Source: Chloroflexota bacterium
Lineage (GTDB): Bacteria > Chloroflexota > Dehalococcoidia > Lucifugimonadales > UBA3495
Assembly (NCBI GenBank): GCA_028875055.1
Contig: JAPPGG010000066.1
Span: 1 to 64,000 of the forward strand
DNA: 64,000 nt
Direction of reading: 5' to 3'
Shown here: in pieces, positions 25,725 through 36,243 of the stretch
Position numbering within the stretch: position 1 is the stretch's first letter
How the letters are laid out: each line of letters starts with the position of its first letter
Program-made: the position numbers and the translations under genes
The notes under the pieces: model-generated
Databases searched by the model: none
Seen by the model: the letters and a program-made list of their open reading frames with translations, nothing else
Told to the model about the DNA's origin: nothing

Positions 25725-26203
25725 CGCCAGGTCTTGGTCATTGCCGTGCTTCTCTGCCGGGGGCCTATGTCCCGATCCTCTGGGAGACCCAAGTCCCCGG
25801 CTGTGGGTATGATTGACCAACCGCCGCCGCCCAATCTGGTAAACTGGAGTGGCCTGATTTCCCAGCGGTACTGCCGGTACGGTTGGCACGTGCCAGCCGG
25901 GGACAGGCCGGTCTCTCTCCCATCCACTTTGGAGGCTGGATTGGCTTACCACCTTTCCGAAGGTCACAAACAAAGCCGCCACTGCACCAACCGCGGGACG
26001 TCCATGACCTCGACGGCGCTGGCCGGCTCTCTACCGCCGGCCGACGTGCCGGGTGACCTCCCCTTCAACGGCCGGCCATTGCGGGAGGATGCCGCCAGTT
26101 CCGTGACCGGCGCCGCTTCCCCTCGGCTCGTCCCGCTCGCATTTCGGATAGAGAAGCGCTTCACTGCATTCAACCGCGCCCTTGGCTTTCGAGGATTTTG
26201 GCC
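25725..26203 (+). other. 479-bp region without a supported gene
   Basis: A 157-residue open frame (25734-26207) runs through here but shows low-complexity, Pro/Arg-rich composition without a recognisable domain, so I do not call it. A stem formed by GCCGGGG and CCCCGGC near 25756-25801 could end the upstream operon. The segment GCCACTG near 25977 recalls a B12-riboswitch box, but the other conserved boxes are absent. Confidence 0.4.
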
Positions 26204-26788
26204 TTGACCCTCCGCAGATTTCTTACGTTTATTTCCCTCGTGGCAGCCGTTTTCCTGGCCCCTCTCCTGGGAGTCGCTCCCGTTCTTGCCCAGGACGCAG
26301 GCCAGTCGGACAACAATGCCGGACCCGTCAGGATTGACCGCAGCGTGATTGCCGGAGGCTATCAACTGTACGTGGAAGCGGAGGCGTCCAAATTGTCCCT
26401 CGGCAGCGCGCTGGTGAGCGTTGCCGTCCTCAACGCCGTAACCGGCGAACCGGTCCCGGGAGCGCGCGTCGTCGTCCATACCAGGCACGACGGGTATGGA
26501 GAGACCGGCTGGGCAACCGCTTTGCCGGTGCCGGAAAGGCCCGAAATCTACCGCGCACGCATGAAGCTGGAGTTGGACGGTCCCTGGGACATGAGCGTAG
26601 AGGTTGATGGCCCCTTGGGCCAGGTCCAGGCTCATGTGGGCACCGTGACTATTCCGCCGCCCCGCCAGTACTGGGTGGGGTCCGCCGTATTCGCCGGCAT
26701 GTCCGTAGTCCTCCTGGGGGGCCTGGCCTACGTAGGCTGGACCATCCGCCGGGCCCAGAAACAAAGGCAGGCGGCCAATGCCTCGTAA
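26204..26788 (+). CDS. Secreted/anchored YtkA-like protein preceding CtaG
   Basis: A signal peptide (hydrophobic residues about 8-28, ending in PVLAQDAG) is followed by a beta-rich domain with GYQLYVEAEASKLSLGSALVSVAVL and a C-terminal membrane helix (SAVFAGMSVVLLGGLAYVGW). This layout resembles YtkA/FixH-like proteins found near cytochrome oxidase assembly genes. The stop overlaps the start of the CtaG gene, so the two are coupled. The start codon is TTG, with GAGG 9 nt upstream; a TTG at 26198 is an alternative. A role in copper delivery to oxidase is inference from context. Confidence 0.65.
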   Translation: MTLRRFLTFISLVAAVFLAPLLGVAPVLAQDAGQSDNNAGPVRIDRSVIAGGYQLYVEAEASKLSLGSALVSVAVLNAVTGEPVPGARVVVHTRHDGYGETGWATALPVPERPEIYRARMKLELDGPWDMSVEVDGPLGQVQAHVGTVTIPPPRQYWVGSAVFAGMSVVLLGGLAYVGWTIRRAQKQRQAANAS

Positions 26789-27854
26789 ACCGGGCTCAAC
26801 CACACGCCATTTCTTTTCTTCCGGTTCCGGAATTTCCAGGAAAGCCGGGCCCGGCGCCGGCGCATGGATCAGGATCCGGACACCCAGGCCGAACTGCCTC
26901 AATTTCTGGCTGCTGCTGGGAATGGGAGTGGCTGTGCTCTGGCATCTTCTGGCCGGCGCGCCGTCAGCATACGCCCACGGTGGGGTGGACCCCGGCGATA
27001 ACATATGGCTCGCGTGGAACACGGAGAATCCCCTGCCCACCCTGTTCCTCTTTGCGGCCGCGTACCTCTACGTGAATGGCCTGGGAAAGTGGGACAGGCC
27101 CAGCCATCCGGTGACGGCATGGCACAAGGTCTCCTTTTTCTCGGGACTGCTGGTTCTTTTCCTGGCCCTGCAGTCCCCCATCGATCCCCTCGCCGAGCAC
27201 TACTTCTCAATCCACCAGGTGCAGCACCTGATGATCCGTATGATCGGGCCCATGCTGGTGCTGCTGGGCGCGCCCCTGACCCCAATGCTCCGGGGCCTGC
27301 CGCTGTGGGTCCTGCAGGGCGGCGTCCGCAGCCTGGTCCGGCAATCCTGGGTGCGGCGGGCCTACCACCGCCTGACCAACCCTGTGGTGGCTGTCGGCAT
27401 CTTTCTGGGGGCGCTCTACCTGTGGCAGGTCCCGTTCATGCACGACCCTGCCGTGCGGAACGACTACGTGCACGAACTGATGCATTTTTCCATGCTGTTT
27501 TCCGGTTTCCTGTTCTGGTGGCTGGTGATTGACCCCAAACCTCACCGCTCGAGAATGCACTATGGTTTGCGGGTGCTGTACCTGGGGCTGATCGTATTGC
27601 CCAATACCGTGCTGGGCGCGGCCATAACCTTCTCCCGCGGCCTGTTGTACCAGTCATACACCGAGTTTCCCCAGCCCTTCCCGCTGGACCCAATCATCGA
27701 CCAGCAGCTGGGAGGCCTGCTCCTGTGGGTGGTGGGAGATATGATGAGCATAATTGCGGCAGGCATCGTTATGATAATGTGGTACCAGCAGGAACAGGAA
27801 AAGGACCGGCTGGAGGCAGCCCAAAGGGCGGCGCGCCGGGAAGCAGAGAACTAG
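26778..27854 (+). CDS. CtaG-family cytochrome c oxidase assembly protein (caa3 type)
   Basis: This integral membrane protein of 358 residues has about seven helices and conserved histidines in HQVQHLMIRMIGPMLVLLGAP and in MHDPAVRNDYVHELMHFSMLFSG, the hallmarks of Caa3_CtaG. The family assembles the CuA/CuB centres of caa3-type oxidases. The first ~40 residues are basic, and translation may start later than the ATG overlapping the upstream stop. No oxidase subunit genes are in the window. Confidence 0.85.
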   Translation: MPRKPGSTTRHFFSSGSGISRKAGPGAGAWIRIRTPRPNCLNFWLLLGMGVAVLWHLLAGAPSAYAHGGVDPGDNIWLAWNTENPLPTLFLFAAAYLYVNGLGKWDRPSHPVTAWHKVSFFSGLLVLFLALQSPIDPLAEHYFSIHQVQHLMIRMIGPMLVLLGAPLTPMLRGLPLWVLQGGVRSLVRQSWVRRAYHRLTNPVVAVGIFLGALYLWQVPFMHDPAVRNDYVHELMHFSMLFSGFLFWWLVIDPKPHRSRMHYGLRVLYLGLIVLPNTVLGAAITFSRGLLYQSYTEFPQPFPLDPIIDQQLGGLLLWVVGDMMSIIAAGIVMIMWYQQEQEKDRLEAAQRAARREAEN

Positions 27855-27978
27855 GCCGCGCCTGGCGGCGTAAAGGGTTTAGTTCCGGCCACTCACACCA
27901 GGGCCTTCTTCCCGTAGAACGTGGACTTCAGCACAAGCCTTTACATCAATAGCCGATGTCTGACCTGACTGGGACGGA

Positions 27979-30900
27979 ATGATCTGGATTAGCTCACTGC
28001 TATGGCTGCTGCCCCGGCGCCTGCGATCTTCGTGGGCGCTTCTCGCCATTACCGGGTTCGGCGTCCTTGCCTCGGTAACCCTGATGTCCCTGGGCGCCGT
28101 TTACACTCGCGCCCTGGCCGAAGCCGGCCTTCAGCACAGCATAGCCTCAACCAGTCGCCAGATTCTGAACACCCACATCATCTCCCAGAACCGCCCCCTG
28201 GGCCCCGCCGATTACGACAAAATGCGCTCCACCATGGAAGAAATCGTGGAGAATCGGCTGGGTTTCATGATTCGCGATATCCAGCGCTATGGACGCCCCC
28301 AACCTGAAATACTCCTGGTGAAGGAACCCTTCCAGTCCTCTCAGCTGCTGGGAGCCCCATCGGCGCGCCCCTTCTTCCTGACAGACTTTCAGGAACACGC
28401 CAGGTTGATTGACGGTAAATGGCCCTCGCCAGTCCCGGGAGACAGCGACGGCCGGCTCTCCATAGAAGTCGCGGTTGGCGAAGACACGGCTTCCGTAATG
28501 TTTTGGGAACTCGGGTCTGAAGCGGTGATACTCCCCTACCGAACGGACCTGGAGCAGCAAATTCACGTGAAGGTTGTGGGCCTCATCGAACCCATCGACC
28601 CCTCGGAAGAGTACTGGATGGGTTTCTACGATTATTTCGGCCCGCAGGAAGCCGGCGAAATCGTCCTGATGCCCCTGTACGTGCCCGAAGAGCTTTTCTT
28701 CAACGGCATCGGCGCCAGGTTTCCCACCCTGGTGGGCGACTTCGGATGGTACCTGTACCTGGACACCGACGTGCTCGACGCGGACCTGGTGCAGCCCACC
28801 CGGGAAGCCTTTCAGGGGATGGAGTCCGACATCAACAAGAATGTTCCCCGCTCGCTCATCCTGACCCGCCTGGAGAACAGCAGGGACACGGGCTTGCTCG
28901 CCAGCTACCAGCGCGCCGTGACTCGCGCCCGCGCGCCCATTTACCTGTTCATATCTCTCGTGGTGGTGGTGATACTCTACTTCCTGATTCTGGTGACGGG
29001 CCTGCTGGCCAAGTCCCGCAGCGAGGAAGCGGGTTTGCTGCGCAGTCGCGGCGCCAGCATGCTGCAGGTCGGGACGGTCATTACGCTGGCCGAGGCCATC
29101 CTCGTCGCCGCGGCAACCCTGGCGGGGCCTCTCCTGGCCCTGCTGATTTTCCGCCTGGCCCTTTTTGGCACCATCGACCCCAAGGGTGGCACAGAGACCC
29201 TGGAAGTCGGGTTGCGGGCCGATATGTTCCTGCTGGGAGCCGTCGGCGGCCTGATGAGCCTGGCCGTGCTGGCTGCCGCCAACTTCAACCTGGCCAGAAT
29301 CGGCCTGCTGGACTTTCTGAGGGAAAGGGCCCGCCCCCCCACCATTCCCTACCTGCAGCGATACTACATCGACCTGCTGGTAGTGGTAGCCCTGGGCCTG
29401 GTCTGGTGGCAGGTCGAGCAGCGCGGCAGCTTCCTGGAGCGTACCCTGACCCGCGGATACTCGGAACTGGACGTCAGCCTGTTGCTGGCTCCCTCCCTGG
29501 CATTGCTTACCGCCGCCTTTCTGGTCCTGCGAGTTCTGCCGCTGGCGGTCAGGACGCTGGCCTGGGGGGCCCGCCTGGCGGCCCCTGCGTGGGCCGCCTT
29601 TGCCCTGTCCCGAGTGGCTCGAGACCCGCTGCCCTACGGGTCGCTGACCGTGATTGTAATGCTGGCCGCTGCCCTGGGGGTATTTGGCGCTTCCTTCCAG
29701 GCAACCCTTGGGCGCAGCCAGGAGGACCAGGCCCTCTACCGGTCCGGCGGTGAGCTGGAGGTCCACATTATCGCCCCAACCAGCGACACCGAGGACAACC
29801 TGGCCTCTCTGCCGTCCGTCCATACATTTACGCCGGTAAAGCGTGAGGGAGTAACCCTTCTTGACGTTGATCCGGGCTCTTCCGCCGTACTTCTGGGGGT
29901 TGACCCGGTTGCCCTGGTGGATGTGGCCTGGTTCCGGGAGGACTTTTCCACGTCCGGCAAGACCCTTTCCGAGCTGGTGACTCCCCTGCGGCGGGGCCAG
30001 TCCAGGCTCCCGGACCTCAGCGGAAACCTTGCGTCCGGTATCGCTATTCCAGAGGACGCCGAGAGCATCGGCGCCTGGGTCAGCAACAAGACTTTTGCCG
30101 AAAGCACGGTGCAGCAGTCGCTTAATCTGTGGCTAAGGGTTGCCGACTCTGATGGAAGTTACGAGAACCTGGACCTGGGGACGATCCAGCTTTCCCACGG
30201 CGGCCTGCAACGGACCGACGCCAGGGGAGAATGGACCTATTTCGAGGCCCCCATGCCGGAAGAAAAGGTGTGGCTGGACCCGCCGTTCAACGTGGTCGCC
30301 CTCTTCTTCGTGGGACGGTCCCTGTACCGCATGCCGCCCGGTTCCATTTACGTTGACGACATCAGCGTGAAACTGAAGACGCCGGCCGCCGGATCAAATC
30401 CCGACGCCGGCGGGCGGCAGGTAATTGAGAATTTTGACGATGTCGGCCGCTGGGTCGCGCTTCCTCACCACGGCGAATCGCCGGACAGCGCCCTGGTCAG
30501 CCGCCGGGCCGGCCGGGACGAAGGCTGGGGCATGGAGTTCACCTGGCAAGACCCATTGCTGCAGGAGCCTCGCGGCGTGTTTATCCCCCCCGGCGACTTC
30601 CCCCTGGCCGCCGTGGGCAGCCCCGACCTGGCCGGGGCCCAGTTCCTGAGGGCGGATACCGGGACCCAGTTGGTGCCCTTCGCGGTTCAGGAGACCGTTT
30701 CCCACTTCCCAACCATATTGCGCCGCGAGCAGTCTTTCCTCCTGGTGTCCCTGAAGTCCTTCGAGGACTACACCAGGCGGCTGCCCAGGGGCATTCCCAC
30801 GCCCCCCAGGGAGTACTGGCTGGCCCTGGAGGAAGGGGAAGACCGGGCCCAGGCGATACGCTCGGTACGTGAAGCCACCTCCGTGTCCGCAAACATTCGG

Positions 30901-31374
30901 GACCGGGCCGGCCTGGTGGAACGCTACGCCCAGGACCCCCTTGCCGGCGGCGGCTGGAACGGCCTGACTCTTCTGGGACTGGGAGCCCTCACCCTGGTGG
31001 TCACCCTGGCCCTGTCCACCCACGCCATCGTTGCCGTGAACGGCAGCCGGGTCGAGTTGACGGTCACCCGCGCTCTCGGGTTCTCCCGTAGCCAACTCCT
31101 GGGCCTCCTGGTCCTGGAAAGACTGCTGGTGGCCGCCGTAGGGCTGGCGGCCGGCGCCATTATCGGCTATTACCTTGGCCGCTGGACCCTGGGCTACCTG
31201 GGCATAACCCCCGGGGGACTGCCCATCGTTCCGCCCATGGTCCTGACGGTCCAGACCTGGCTGGTCACCCTGGTAATCGTGAATCTGGCAATTGCCGCGG
31301 CCCTGTCCATCATTGTTGCCGCGGTCGCGGTGGGAAGGCTGAAACCCTCTGATATACTGCGGAACAGGGGCTAG
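27979..31374 (+). CDS. Large ABC transporter permease with two FtsX domains (first)
   Basis: The 1131-residue protein starts with a membrane helix (about 18-42), then a ~270-residue extracytoplasmic region. A first FtsX block follows with helices around APIYLFISLVVVVILYFLIL and a coupling segment SRSEEAGLLRSRGAS. A second extracytoplasmic region (about 590-990) contains a lectin-like beta segment (GSYENLDLGTIQLSHGG). A C-terminal FtsX block has ELTVTRALGFSRSQLLGL. This is the MacB/LolC-like mechanotransmission type, not an importer. It pairs with the paralogue at 31572 and two ATPases, probably acting on lipoproteins, peptides or the cell envelope. Confidence 0.85.
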   Translation: MIWISSLLWLLPRRLRSSWALLAITGFGVLASVTLMSLGAVYTRALAEAGLQHSIASTSRQILNTHIISQNRPLGPADYDKMRSTMEEIVENRLGFMIRDIQRYGRPQPEILLVKEPFQSSQLLGAPSARPFFLTDFQEHARLIDGKWPSPVPGDSDGRLSIEVAVGEDTASVMFWELGSEAVILPYRTDLEQQIHVKVVGLIEPIDPSEEYWMGFYDYFGPQEAGEIVLMPLYVPEELFFNGIGARFPTLVGDFGWYLYLDTDVLDADLVQPTREAFQGMESDINKNVPRSLILTRLENSRDTGLLASYQRAVTRARAPIYLFISLVVVVILYFLILVTGLLAKSRSEEAGLLRSRGASMLQVGTVITLAEAILVAAATLAGPLLALLIFRLALFGTIDPKGGTETLEVGLRADMFLLGAVGGLMSLAVLAAANFNLARIGLLDFLRERARPPTIPYLQRYYIDLLVVVALGLVWWQVEQRGSFLERTLTRGYSELDVSLLLAPSLALLTAAFLVLRVLPLAVRTLAWGARLAAPAWAAFALSRVARDPLPYGSLTVIVMLAAALGVFGASFQATLGRSQEDQALYRSGGELEVHIIAPTSDTEDNLASLPSVHTFTPVKREGVTLLDVDPGSSAVLLGVDPVALVDVAWFREDFSTSGKTLSELVTPLRRGQSRLPDLSGNLASGIAIPEDAESIGAWVSNKTFAESTVQQSLNLWLRVADSDGSYENLDLGTIQLSHGGLQRTDARGEWTYFEAPMPEEKVWLDPPFNVVALFFVGRSLYRMPPGSIYVDDISVKLKTPAAGSNPDAGGRQVIENFDDVGRWVALPHHGESPDSALVSRRAGRDEGWGMEFTWQDPLLQEPRGVFIPPGDFPLAAVGSPDLAGAQFLRADTGTQLVPFAVQETVSHFPTILRREQSFLLVSLKSFEDYTRRLPRGIPTPPREYWLALEEGEDRAQAIRSVREATSVSANIRDRAGLVERYAQDPLAGGGWNGLTLLGLGALTLVVTLALSTHAIVAVNGSRVELTVTRALGFSRSQLLGLLVLERLLVAAVGLAAGAIIGYYLGRWTLGYLGITPGGLPIVPPMVLTVQTWLVTLVIVNLAIAAALSIIVAAVAVGRLKPSDILRNRG

Positions 31375-31571
31375 GAATGGGCGCAATGCGTCGCAGCCTG
31401 CGGGTGTGACTCTTGATTGAAACCATTGCGACCTATTTTCTCCCTTGCCGGGAATGGTCAGGCAGGGGCGAGCCGCAAAAGGGCTCACTCCTGGATATAG
31501 TTGCCAGCGCCCTGGATGGTTCGTAGGCGGATTCTAAAGGAGTTATCACAAAAGGGGCCGCCCACTCAAGA

Positions 31572-34500
31572 ATGTCCTTTCTTCAACTGGCATACACGAT
31601 AGCTCGAAGGCGAATCGCCACGGCGTGGCGGCTGGAACTTGTGCTGTTCATGGGCATCCTGCTTTCGGTGGCGCTTCTCTCCAGCAGCGTAGTCTTTTCG
31701 GACCTGCTGGCGGAGGCCGCCCTGCGCCGCGCATTGCGCGAGGCCCCGGCCAATGAGGCCAACTTCTGGGTTCGCATCTTCCTCAACCTCGAAGAACCCT
31801 CCATCGCCGAAAGCCGTCCTTCGGTTTACCAGACCAGCACGGAATTTGTGGACGACCGGGTTACGGGCGTCTTCGAGCCCTACGTGGAGGACCACGCCCG
31901 GCTGCTGGAAACATCCACCTTCTTCTTCACTGGCGACCCCAGGTTCAGCGTAGAACAGGACACCCGCCCTCGCGGGCGCATTCAGCACATGACCCGCCTG
32001 TTCGACGAGGACCGGAGCGTACTCCTGGAAGGTCGCTGGCCCAGGGACGCCACTGCCGCCGGCGGAGACATGCTGGAGGTCGCAGTAGAAGAGAACGGGG
32101 CCCAAATGGTGGGCTTGAACCTGGGCGACACCCTGTCGGTCCATCCTGCCACCGGCAACACGGAAACCAAAATTATTGACGTCCGCATTGTGGGCATTTT
32201 CGAAAGAATCGACCCCGAGGACGATTTCTGGTTCGGGCGCGACCACAACTTCAGCAATCACAACGGTGAATGGCCCACCATTCCCATGTTCACCACCGAG
32301 TCGGCCATCTTGCAGCGGGTTGGCACGGAATACCCCGGCATTTACTCCAACGTTACCTGGATCTACGACCTGGACCGGCAAGGCTTCAGCTTTGACCAGG
32401 TGGATGAAATACAGCAGTCCATCCGGAACATGCGTTACCAACTGGTCTCCCGCCTGGATAATTCCACCGTATCGCTGAAGCTGGACCGGCTGCTGGACGA
32501 ATACTCGGAACAGCTCATCCTGTCTCGAATCCCCCTTTACCTGATGGTTTTCCTGGTGGTGGGCATCCTTGCCTACTACCTGGCCCTCGTGTCAGCTTTG
32601 ACCATCCGCTCCCGCAGCGCCGAAATCGCCATGCTCAAGAGCCGGGGCACCACCACCCTCCAGGTGGCGCTGATGATATTCGTGGAAGGCTTGTTGCTTG
32701 CGATTCCCGCCCTGATCGTCGGCACGCTCCTGGCCGCTCCCGTGGCAAGCCTGCTGGGCAGCCTCTTCTTCGACGTGCAGCGGGACGGAATCATAATCGC
32801 CCTGTCCGGGCGCGCCTTCCTCCTTGGCGCGGCTGGCGCCCTCCTCGCCGTTGTTGTGCTGACCCTGGCCACCCTGGTGGCGGCCAGGCAGGGCATTGTG
32901 GAATTCAGGCAGGCCGGCGCCCGGCCCGCCCGCGCTCCCCTGTTGCACCGCTACTACCTCGACTTTCTGCTCCTGGCTCTCATCGCATTCATCTGGTGGC
33001 AAATCCAAAGCCGCAGCTCCTTCCTGCTCCGGCCCGTAGGGCGGGGCGCGCTGGAAATTGACTTCACCCTGCTCCTGGGGCCCGTCCTGGCGCTGCTGGC
33101 CCTGGGACTGATAGTACTGCGGTTCTTCCCCCTGGCCGTCGCCCTGTTGGCCCGGGTAATAGAACCCATCGGCCCAGTGTGGATGGTCCAGGGCATGCGC
33201 CGCGTCGGCAGGGACCCCATCGCCCCGGGCAGCCTGGTGGTGCTGCTGATGCTGGCCACCGCGCTGGGCGTAATCGGCAGCGCCTTTGGGTCCACCCTGG
33301 AACGCAGCCAGGAAGACCGGGCCCGCTACCAGGTGGGCGCAGACGTCCGGGTCCAGCATGCCGGGCATCGGCTGCGGGTATCTTCCCTGGGCCTCGACCA
33401 GGTCCATACCAGTGATATCCCGGTCCTGCGGATAGCGGAAGTGTCCCGCATGACGGGCAACCTGCTTACCCAGGGATTCAGCAGCCAGCGCTTCGACCTG
33501 CTGGCGGTGGACAGTTCAAGGTTCGCCCAGGTCGCCTGGTTCCGTCCTGATTTTGTCGAGGGTCAGACGCTGGGTTCCCTGATGCGGTCAATCCAGACGC
33601 CTCCCGGACTTTCCAGCGACCAGCAGCCCGCCGAACTCCAGATTTCGCGGGCAATACTGCCAGGCGTGGGCAGCGGCATACCCCTGCCCGAAGGGACCAC
33701 TGCCCTGTCCCTGTGGGCCAACCCGGGCCAGCCAAGAGCCCGCCTGGGTATCGGGGCCAGAATTCGGGACGGACGGGGCTACACCTTCGATGCCCTCATA
33801 GGAGAACCCGGCGAGGCTGGCTGGCAGAAGGTCTCGGGCGAACTCCAGCCCCGCCCAACCCGGGGCGGCAGGCAGCCCATTGTAGTGGAGCCTCCCTTTA
33901 CCCTGGTGAATCTGCAGGTGTTCAGCCGGTTCGGCCTTAGCGACCCGGGCGTGGTCTTCCTGGATGACCTCGCGGCTGTCACTCCCGAGGGCGAAGTTTC
34001 CATCGCCGACTTCCAGTCCCTGGACAACTGGCAAGTGGTGGAAGACTACACCCGCCCCGGGCTGTATGCGCTGGAATCCAGTGAAGCGGTGGGCCGCGAG
34101 CCCGGGCGCCGGTCTGCGGCGTACAGCTGGGCCCCCGGCGGGGTAAGTCTGAGAGCAATTCGGCCCGGCCCCTCGGACACGCCCCTGGCCGCCATCGTTT
34201 CCCCTCAGATTCTTGAAGCCGCCGATGCCCGGTTGAACGACGTCATCAGCGTGGGCACCTCGAATGCCGCCTTTCCCGTCAAAATCGTCGCGGTGGCCGA
34301 GTACTTCCCCACCCTGGACCCACGCTCCCAGCCCTTCATGGTGATCGACCAGGCCGCCTTCAACCTGTACGGCGACCGGCTGGGCCGGCGGCCCGGCTCC
34401 GGCCCCAACGAAGTATGGGCGTCCGCCGAGGATGAGCAGGGCGCGGCAGACTTTCTTACCGCCGTCCTGGAGGACATGGGAGTGCCCGTGGAGAGCTCCT

Positions 34501-34982
34501 CCACCGCTTCGGAGGAAATCCGGCAGCGGGTGGAACAGCCCCTGGCCAATGCCAGTTGGGGCGGTCTTCTGGCCCTGATGTTCCTGGCCCTGGTGCTGGC
34601 CAGCGCTTCCGGGGTGGTCCTCTTTTCCTACGTGGACACCGGGGAACGCCGCACCGAATTCGCCCTGCTGCGCACCCTCGGTTCTTCAACCACGCAGTTG
34701 AACGGCATGGTATGGTTTAACCTGCTGTTGATGGTGGTTTGCGGCGTCGTACTGGGAACCTGGGCCGGTCAGCAGATCGGCGCCACCCTGCTGCCGGTGC
34801 TGGAAGTGTCGGAAGGCGGAGTCCGGGTAACGCCGCCCATGGCCCTGGAAACCAACTGGATTACCCTCGGGGTGGCCTACCTTGCCCTGGCGGCGGTGGC
34901 CGTCAGCAATATTGTATGGCTGGCCTGGTTCACGGGCAGGCTGAACATTCAGCAGGTCTTGCGGGCTGGCGAGGCCGGATAA
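31572..34982 (+). CDS. Large ABC transporter permease with two FtsX domains (second)
   Basis: This 1136-residue paralogue of the preceding gene has the same order: N-terminal helix, extracytoplasmic domain (~50-310), FtsX block with SRSAEIAMLKSRGTT, second extracytoplasmic domain with a beta-rich segment near 710-860, and C-terminal FtsX block with ERRTEFALLRTLGSS. The two permeases share domain order but have diverged strongly, so a heterodimer is likely. The ATG lies 198 bp after the first permease. An ATPase gene follows 32 bp downstream. Confidence 0.85.
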   Translation: MSFLQLAYTIARRRIATAWRLELVLFMGILLSVALLSSSVVFSDLLAEAALRRALREAPANEANFWVRIFLNLEEPSIAESRPSVYQTSTEFVDDRVTGVFEPYVEDHARLLETSTFFFTGDPRFSVEQDTRPRGRIQHMTRLFDEDRSVLLEGRWPRDATAAGGDMLEVAVEENGAQMVGLNLGDTLSVHPATGNTETKIIDVRIVGIFERIDPEDDFWFGRDHNFSNHNGEWPTIPMFTTESAILQRVGTEYPGIYSNVTWIYDLDRQGFSFDQVDEIQQSIRNMRYQLVSRLDNSTVSLKLDRLLDEYSEQLILSRIPLYLMVFLVVGILAYYLALVSALTIRSRSAEIAMLKSRGTTTLQVALMIFVEGLLLAIPALIVGTLLAAPVASLLGSLFFDVQRDGIIIALSGRAFLLGAAGALLAVVVLTLATLVAARQGIVEFRQAGARPARAPLLHRYYLDFLLLALIAFIWWQIQSRSSFLLRPVGRGALEIDFTLLLGPVLALLALGLIVLRFFPLAVALLARVIEPIGPVWMVQGMRRVGRDPIAPGSLVVLLMLATALGVIGSAFGSTLERSQEDRARYQVGADVRVQHAGHRLRVSSLGLDQVHTSDIPVLRIAEVSRMTGNLLTQGFSSQRFDLLAVDSSRFAQVAWFRPDFVEGQTLGSLMRSIQTPPGLSSDQQPAELQISRAILPGVGSGIPLPEGTTALSLWANPGQPRARLGIGARIRDGRGYTFDALIGEPGEAGWQKVSGELQPRPTRGGRQPIVVEPPFTLVNLQVFSRFGLSDPGVVFLDDLAAVTPEGEVSIADFQSLDNWQVVEDYTRPGLYALESSEAVGREPGRRSAAYSWAPGGVSLRAIRPGPSDTPLAAIVSPQILEAADARLNDVISVGTSNAAFPVKIVAVAEYFPTLDPRSQPFMVIDQAAFNLYGDRLGRRPGSGPNEVWASAEDEQGAADFLTAVLEDMGVPVESSSTASEEIRQRVEQPLANASWGGLLALMFLALVLASASGVVLFSYVDTGERRTEFALLRTLGSSTTQLNGMVWFNLLLMVVCGVVLGTWAGQQIGATLLPVLEVSEGGVRVTPPMALETNWITLGVAYLALAAVAVSNIVWLAWFTGRLNIQQVLRAGEAG

Positions 34983-35013
34983 CTCAATATGAGAGACCAA
35001 CACTTTCAGGACT

Positions 35014-36156
35014 GTGCAAATGGCAATTGATACACCGGGAAGTCCGACTGCCGGTCCGGCGGCTTTTGCCGCCGCCATTGGTTCGGATGGACACCCGCTT
35101 CCCTATGTGGAATGCCGGGACCTCTTCAAGATTTTCAAGCTCGCGGAACTGGAGGTCGTAGCCCTGCGGGGCGTTGACCTGGAAGTTACCCCGGGAGAGG
35201 TTACCGCCATTGTGGGAGCCAGCGGCAGCGGCAAGACCACCCTGCTCAATATCTTGGCCGGGCTGGAACGCCCGTCAGCCGGCCAGGTGCGGGTCGGCGA
35301 CCGGGACCTGCTCAACATTTCGGACCGGGAACTGGTCATCTATCGCCGGCAGGAAGTGGGCTTCGTCTGGCAGTCCACATCCCGAAACCTGGTGCCCTAC
35401 CTGAACGTTCGCGACAACATTGAACTGCCCATGGCCATTGCCAGGGTTCCCAAGGTCCAGCGCCGCCAGCGCAGCGGCGAATTGCTGGAAGCCATGCACA
35501 TGGAGGACATGGCCCAGCGATTCCCCGACCAGCTGTCCGGCGGAGAACAGCAGCGCGTGGCCATCGGCGTGGCCCTGGCCAACCGTCCTCCCCTCCTCCT
35601 GGCCGACGAACCCACCGGTGAGCTGGACACCCAGATGGCCGACGAAATCTTCGATCTCCTCCGGCAGATGAACCAGGCCCTGGGCGTAACCGTCCTGGTT
35701 GTCACCCACTACCCCGGGGTGGCCCGGCACGTGAACCGGGTGGTGCACATTCGGGATGGCCGTATCAGCGCGGAAAGTTTCATGCAGACCACCTACCGCC
35801 GCCGGGGCGACCTGGTCCAGCAGGAATACCTGGTAGTGGACCGGGTGGGCCGTCTTCAGCTTCCTCCGGAACAGGTGGAGCAGTTGCGGCGCAATGGGCT
35901 GTCGGGACTGGCCGCCGCCGATTACCTGGATGGTCGCGTAACCATCAGTCCCGCCGGGAGACCCGACTCAATACCCTCTCCGGTGCAGTCCCAGGAGGAC
36001 CTGGTACCGCCACCGGCGGCGGAAGCTCCTCAGGAGTCGGAAGCTCCACAGGAGCTGGAACCCGAACCGGAGGTTGCCGCCGCGGCTGAAGCTCCCCCGC
36101 CGGACCCACACGCCATGTTCCGCAGGCCGCAGCAGGAAGCACGGGAAGGGGAATAG
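35014..36156 (+). CDS. ABC transporter ATP-binding protein (MacB/LolD type) with C-terminal extension
   Basis: Walker [10 protein letters not shown] is at 68-76, the signature LSGGEQQ at 171-177 and Walker B LLLADE at 191-196. The core ends near residue 255. A ~120-residue extension follows, containing a [26 protein letters not shown] segment and a Pro/Glu-rich tail, which is unusual for LolD-like ATPases. The start is GTG at 35014 or ATG at 35020. It is placed directly behind the second permease and should energise the permease pair. Confidence 0.9.
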   Translation: MQMAIDTPGSPTAGPAAFAAAIGSDGHPLPYVECRDLFKIFKLAELEVVALRGVDLEVTPGEVTAIVGASGSGKTTLLNILAGLERPSAGQVRVGDRDLLNISDRELVIYRRQEVGFVWQSTSRNLVPYLNVRDNIELPMAIARVPKVQRRQRSGELLEAMHMEDMAQRFPDQLSGGEQQRVAIGVALANRPPLLLADEPTGELDTQMADEIFDLLRQMNQALGVTVLVVTHYPGVARHVNRVVHIRDGRISAESFMQTTYRRRGDLVQQEYLVVDRVGRLQLPPEQVEQLRRNGLSGLAAADYLDGRVTISPAGRPDSIPSPVQSQEDLVPPPAAEAPQESEAPQELEPEPEVAAAAEAPPPDPHAMFRRPQQEAREGE

Positions 36157-36243
36157 CCTGCAATGCCACGTTGCCATATTGGTTGCAGTTCTTGACTTAA
36201 CCTGCTGGAAGACCCAGGCAGAATCCCCAGGAGAATTTGGGAA

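Noticed and set aside
25900-26060. Cobalamin riboswitch upstream of the YtkA-like/CtaG pair
   Set aside because: Only a GCCACTG-like string is present; the B12 box and the other conserved elements are missing or out of order.
25734-26207. 157-residue open frame before the YtkA-like gene
   Set aside because: Composition is Pro/Arg/Ser-rich without a domain, and it overlaps the TTG start of the better-supported downstream gene.
28147-29823. A 558-codon open frame opposite the first ABC permease
   Set aside because: It is antisense to a clear membrane protein, and its Gln/Gly-rich translation has no recognisable fold.
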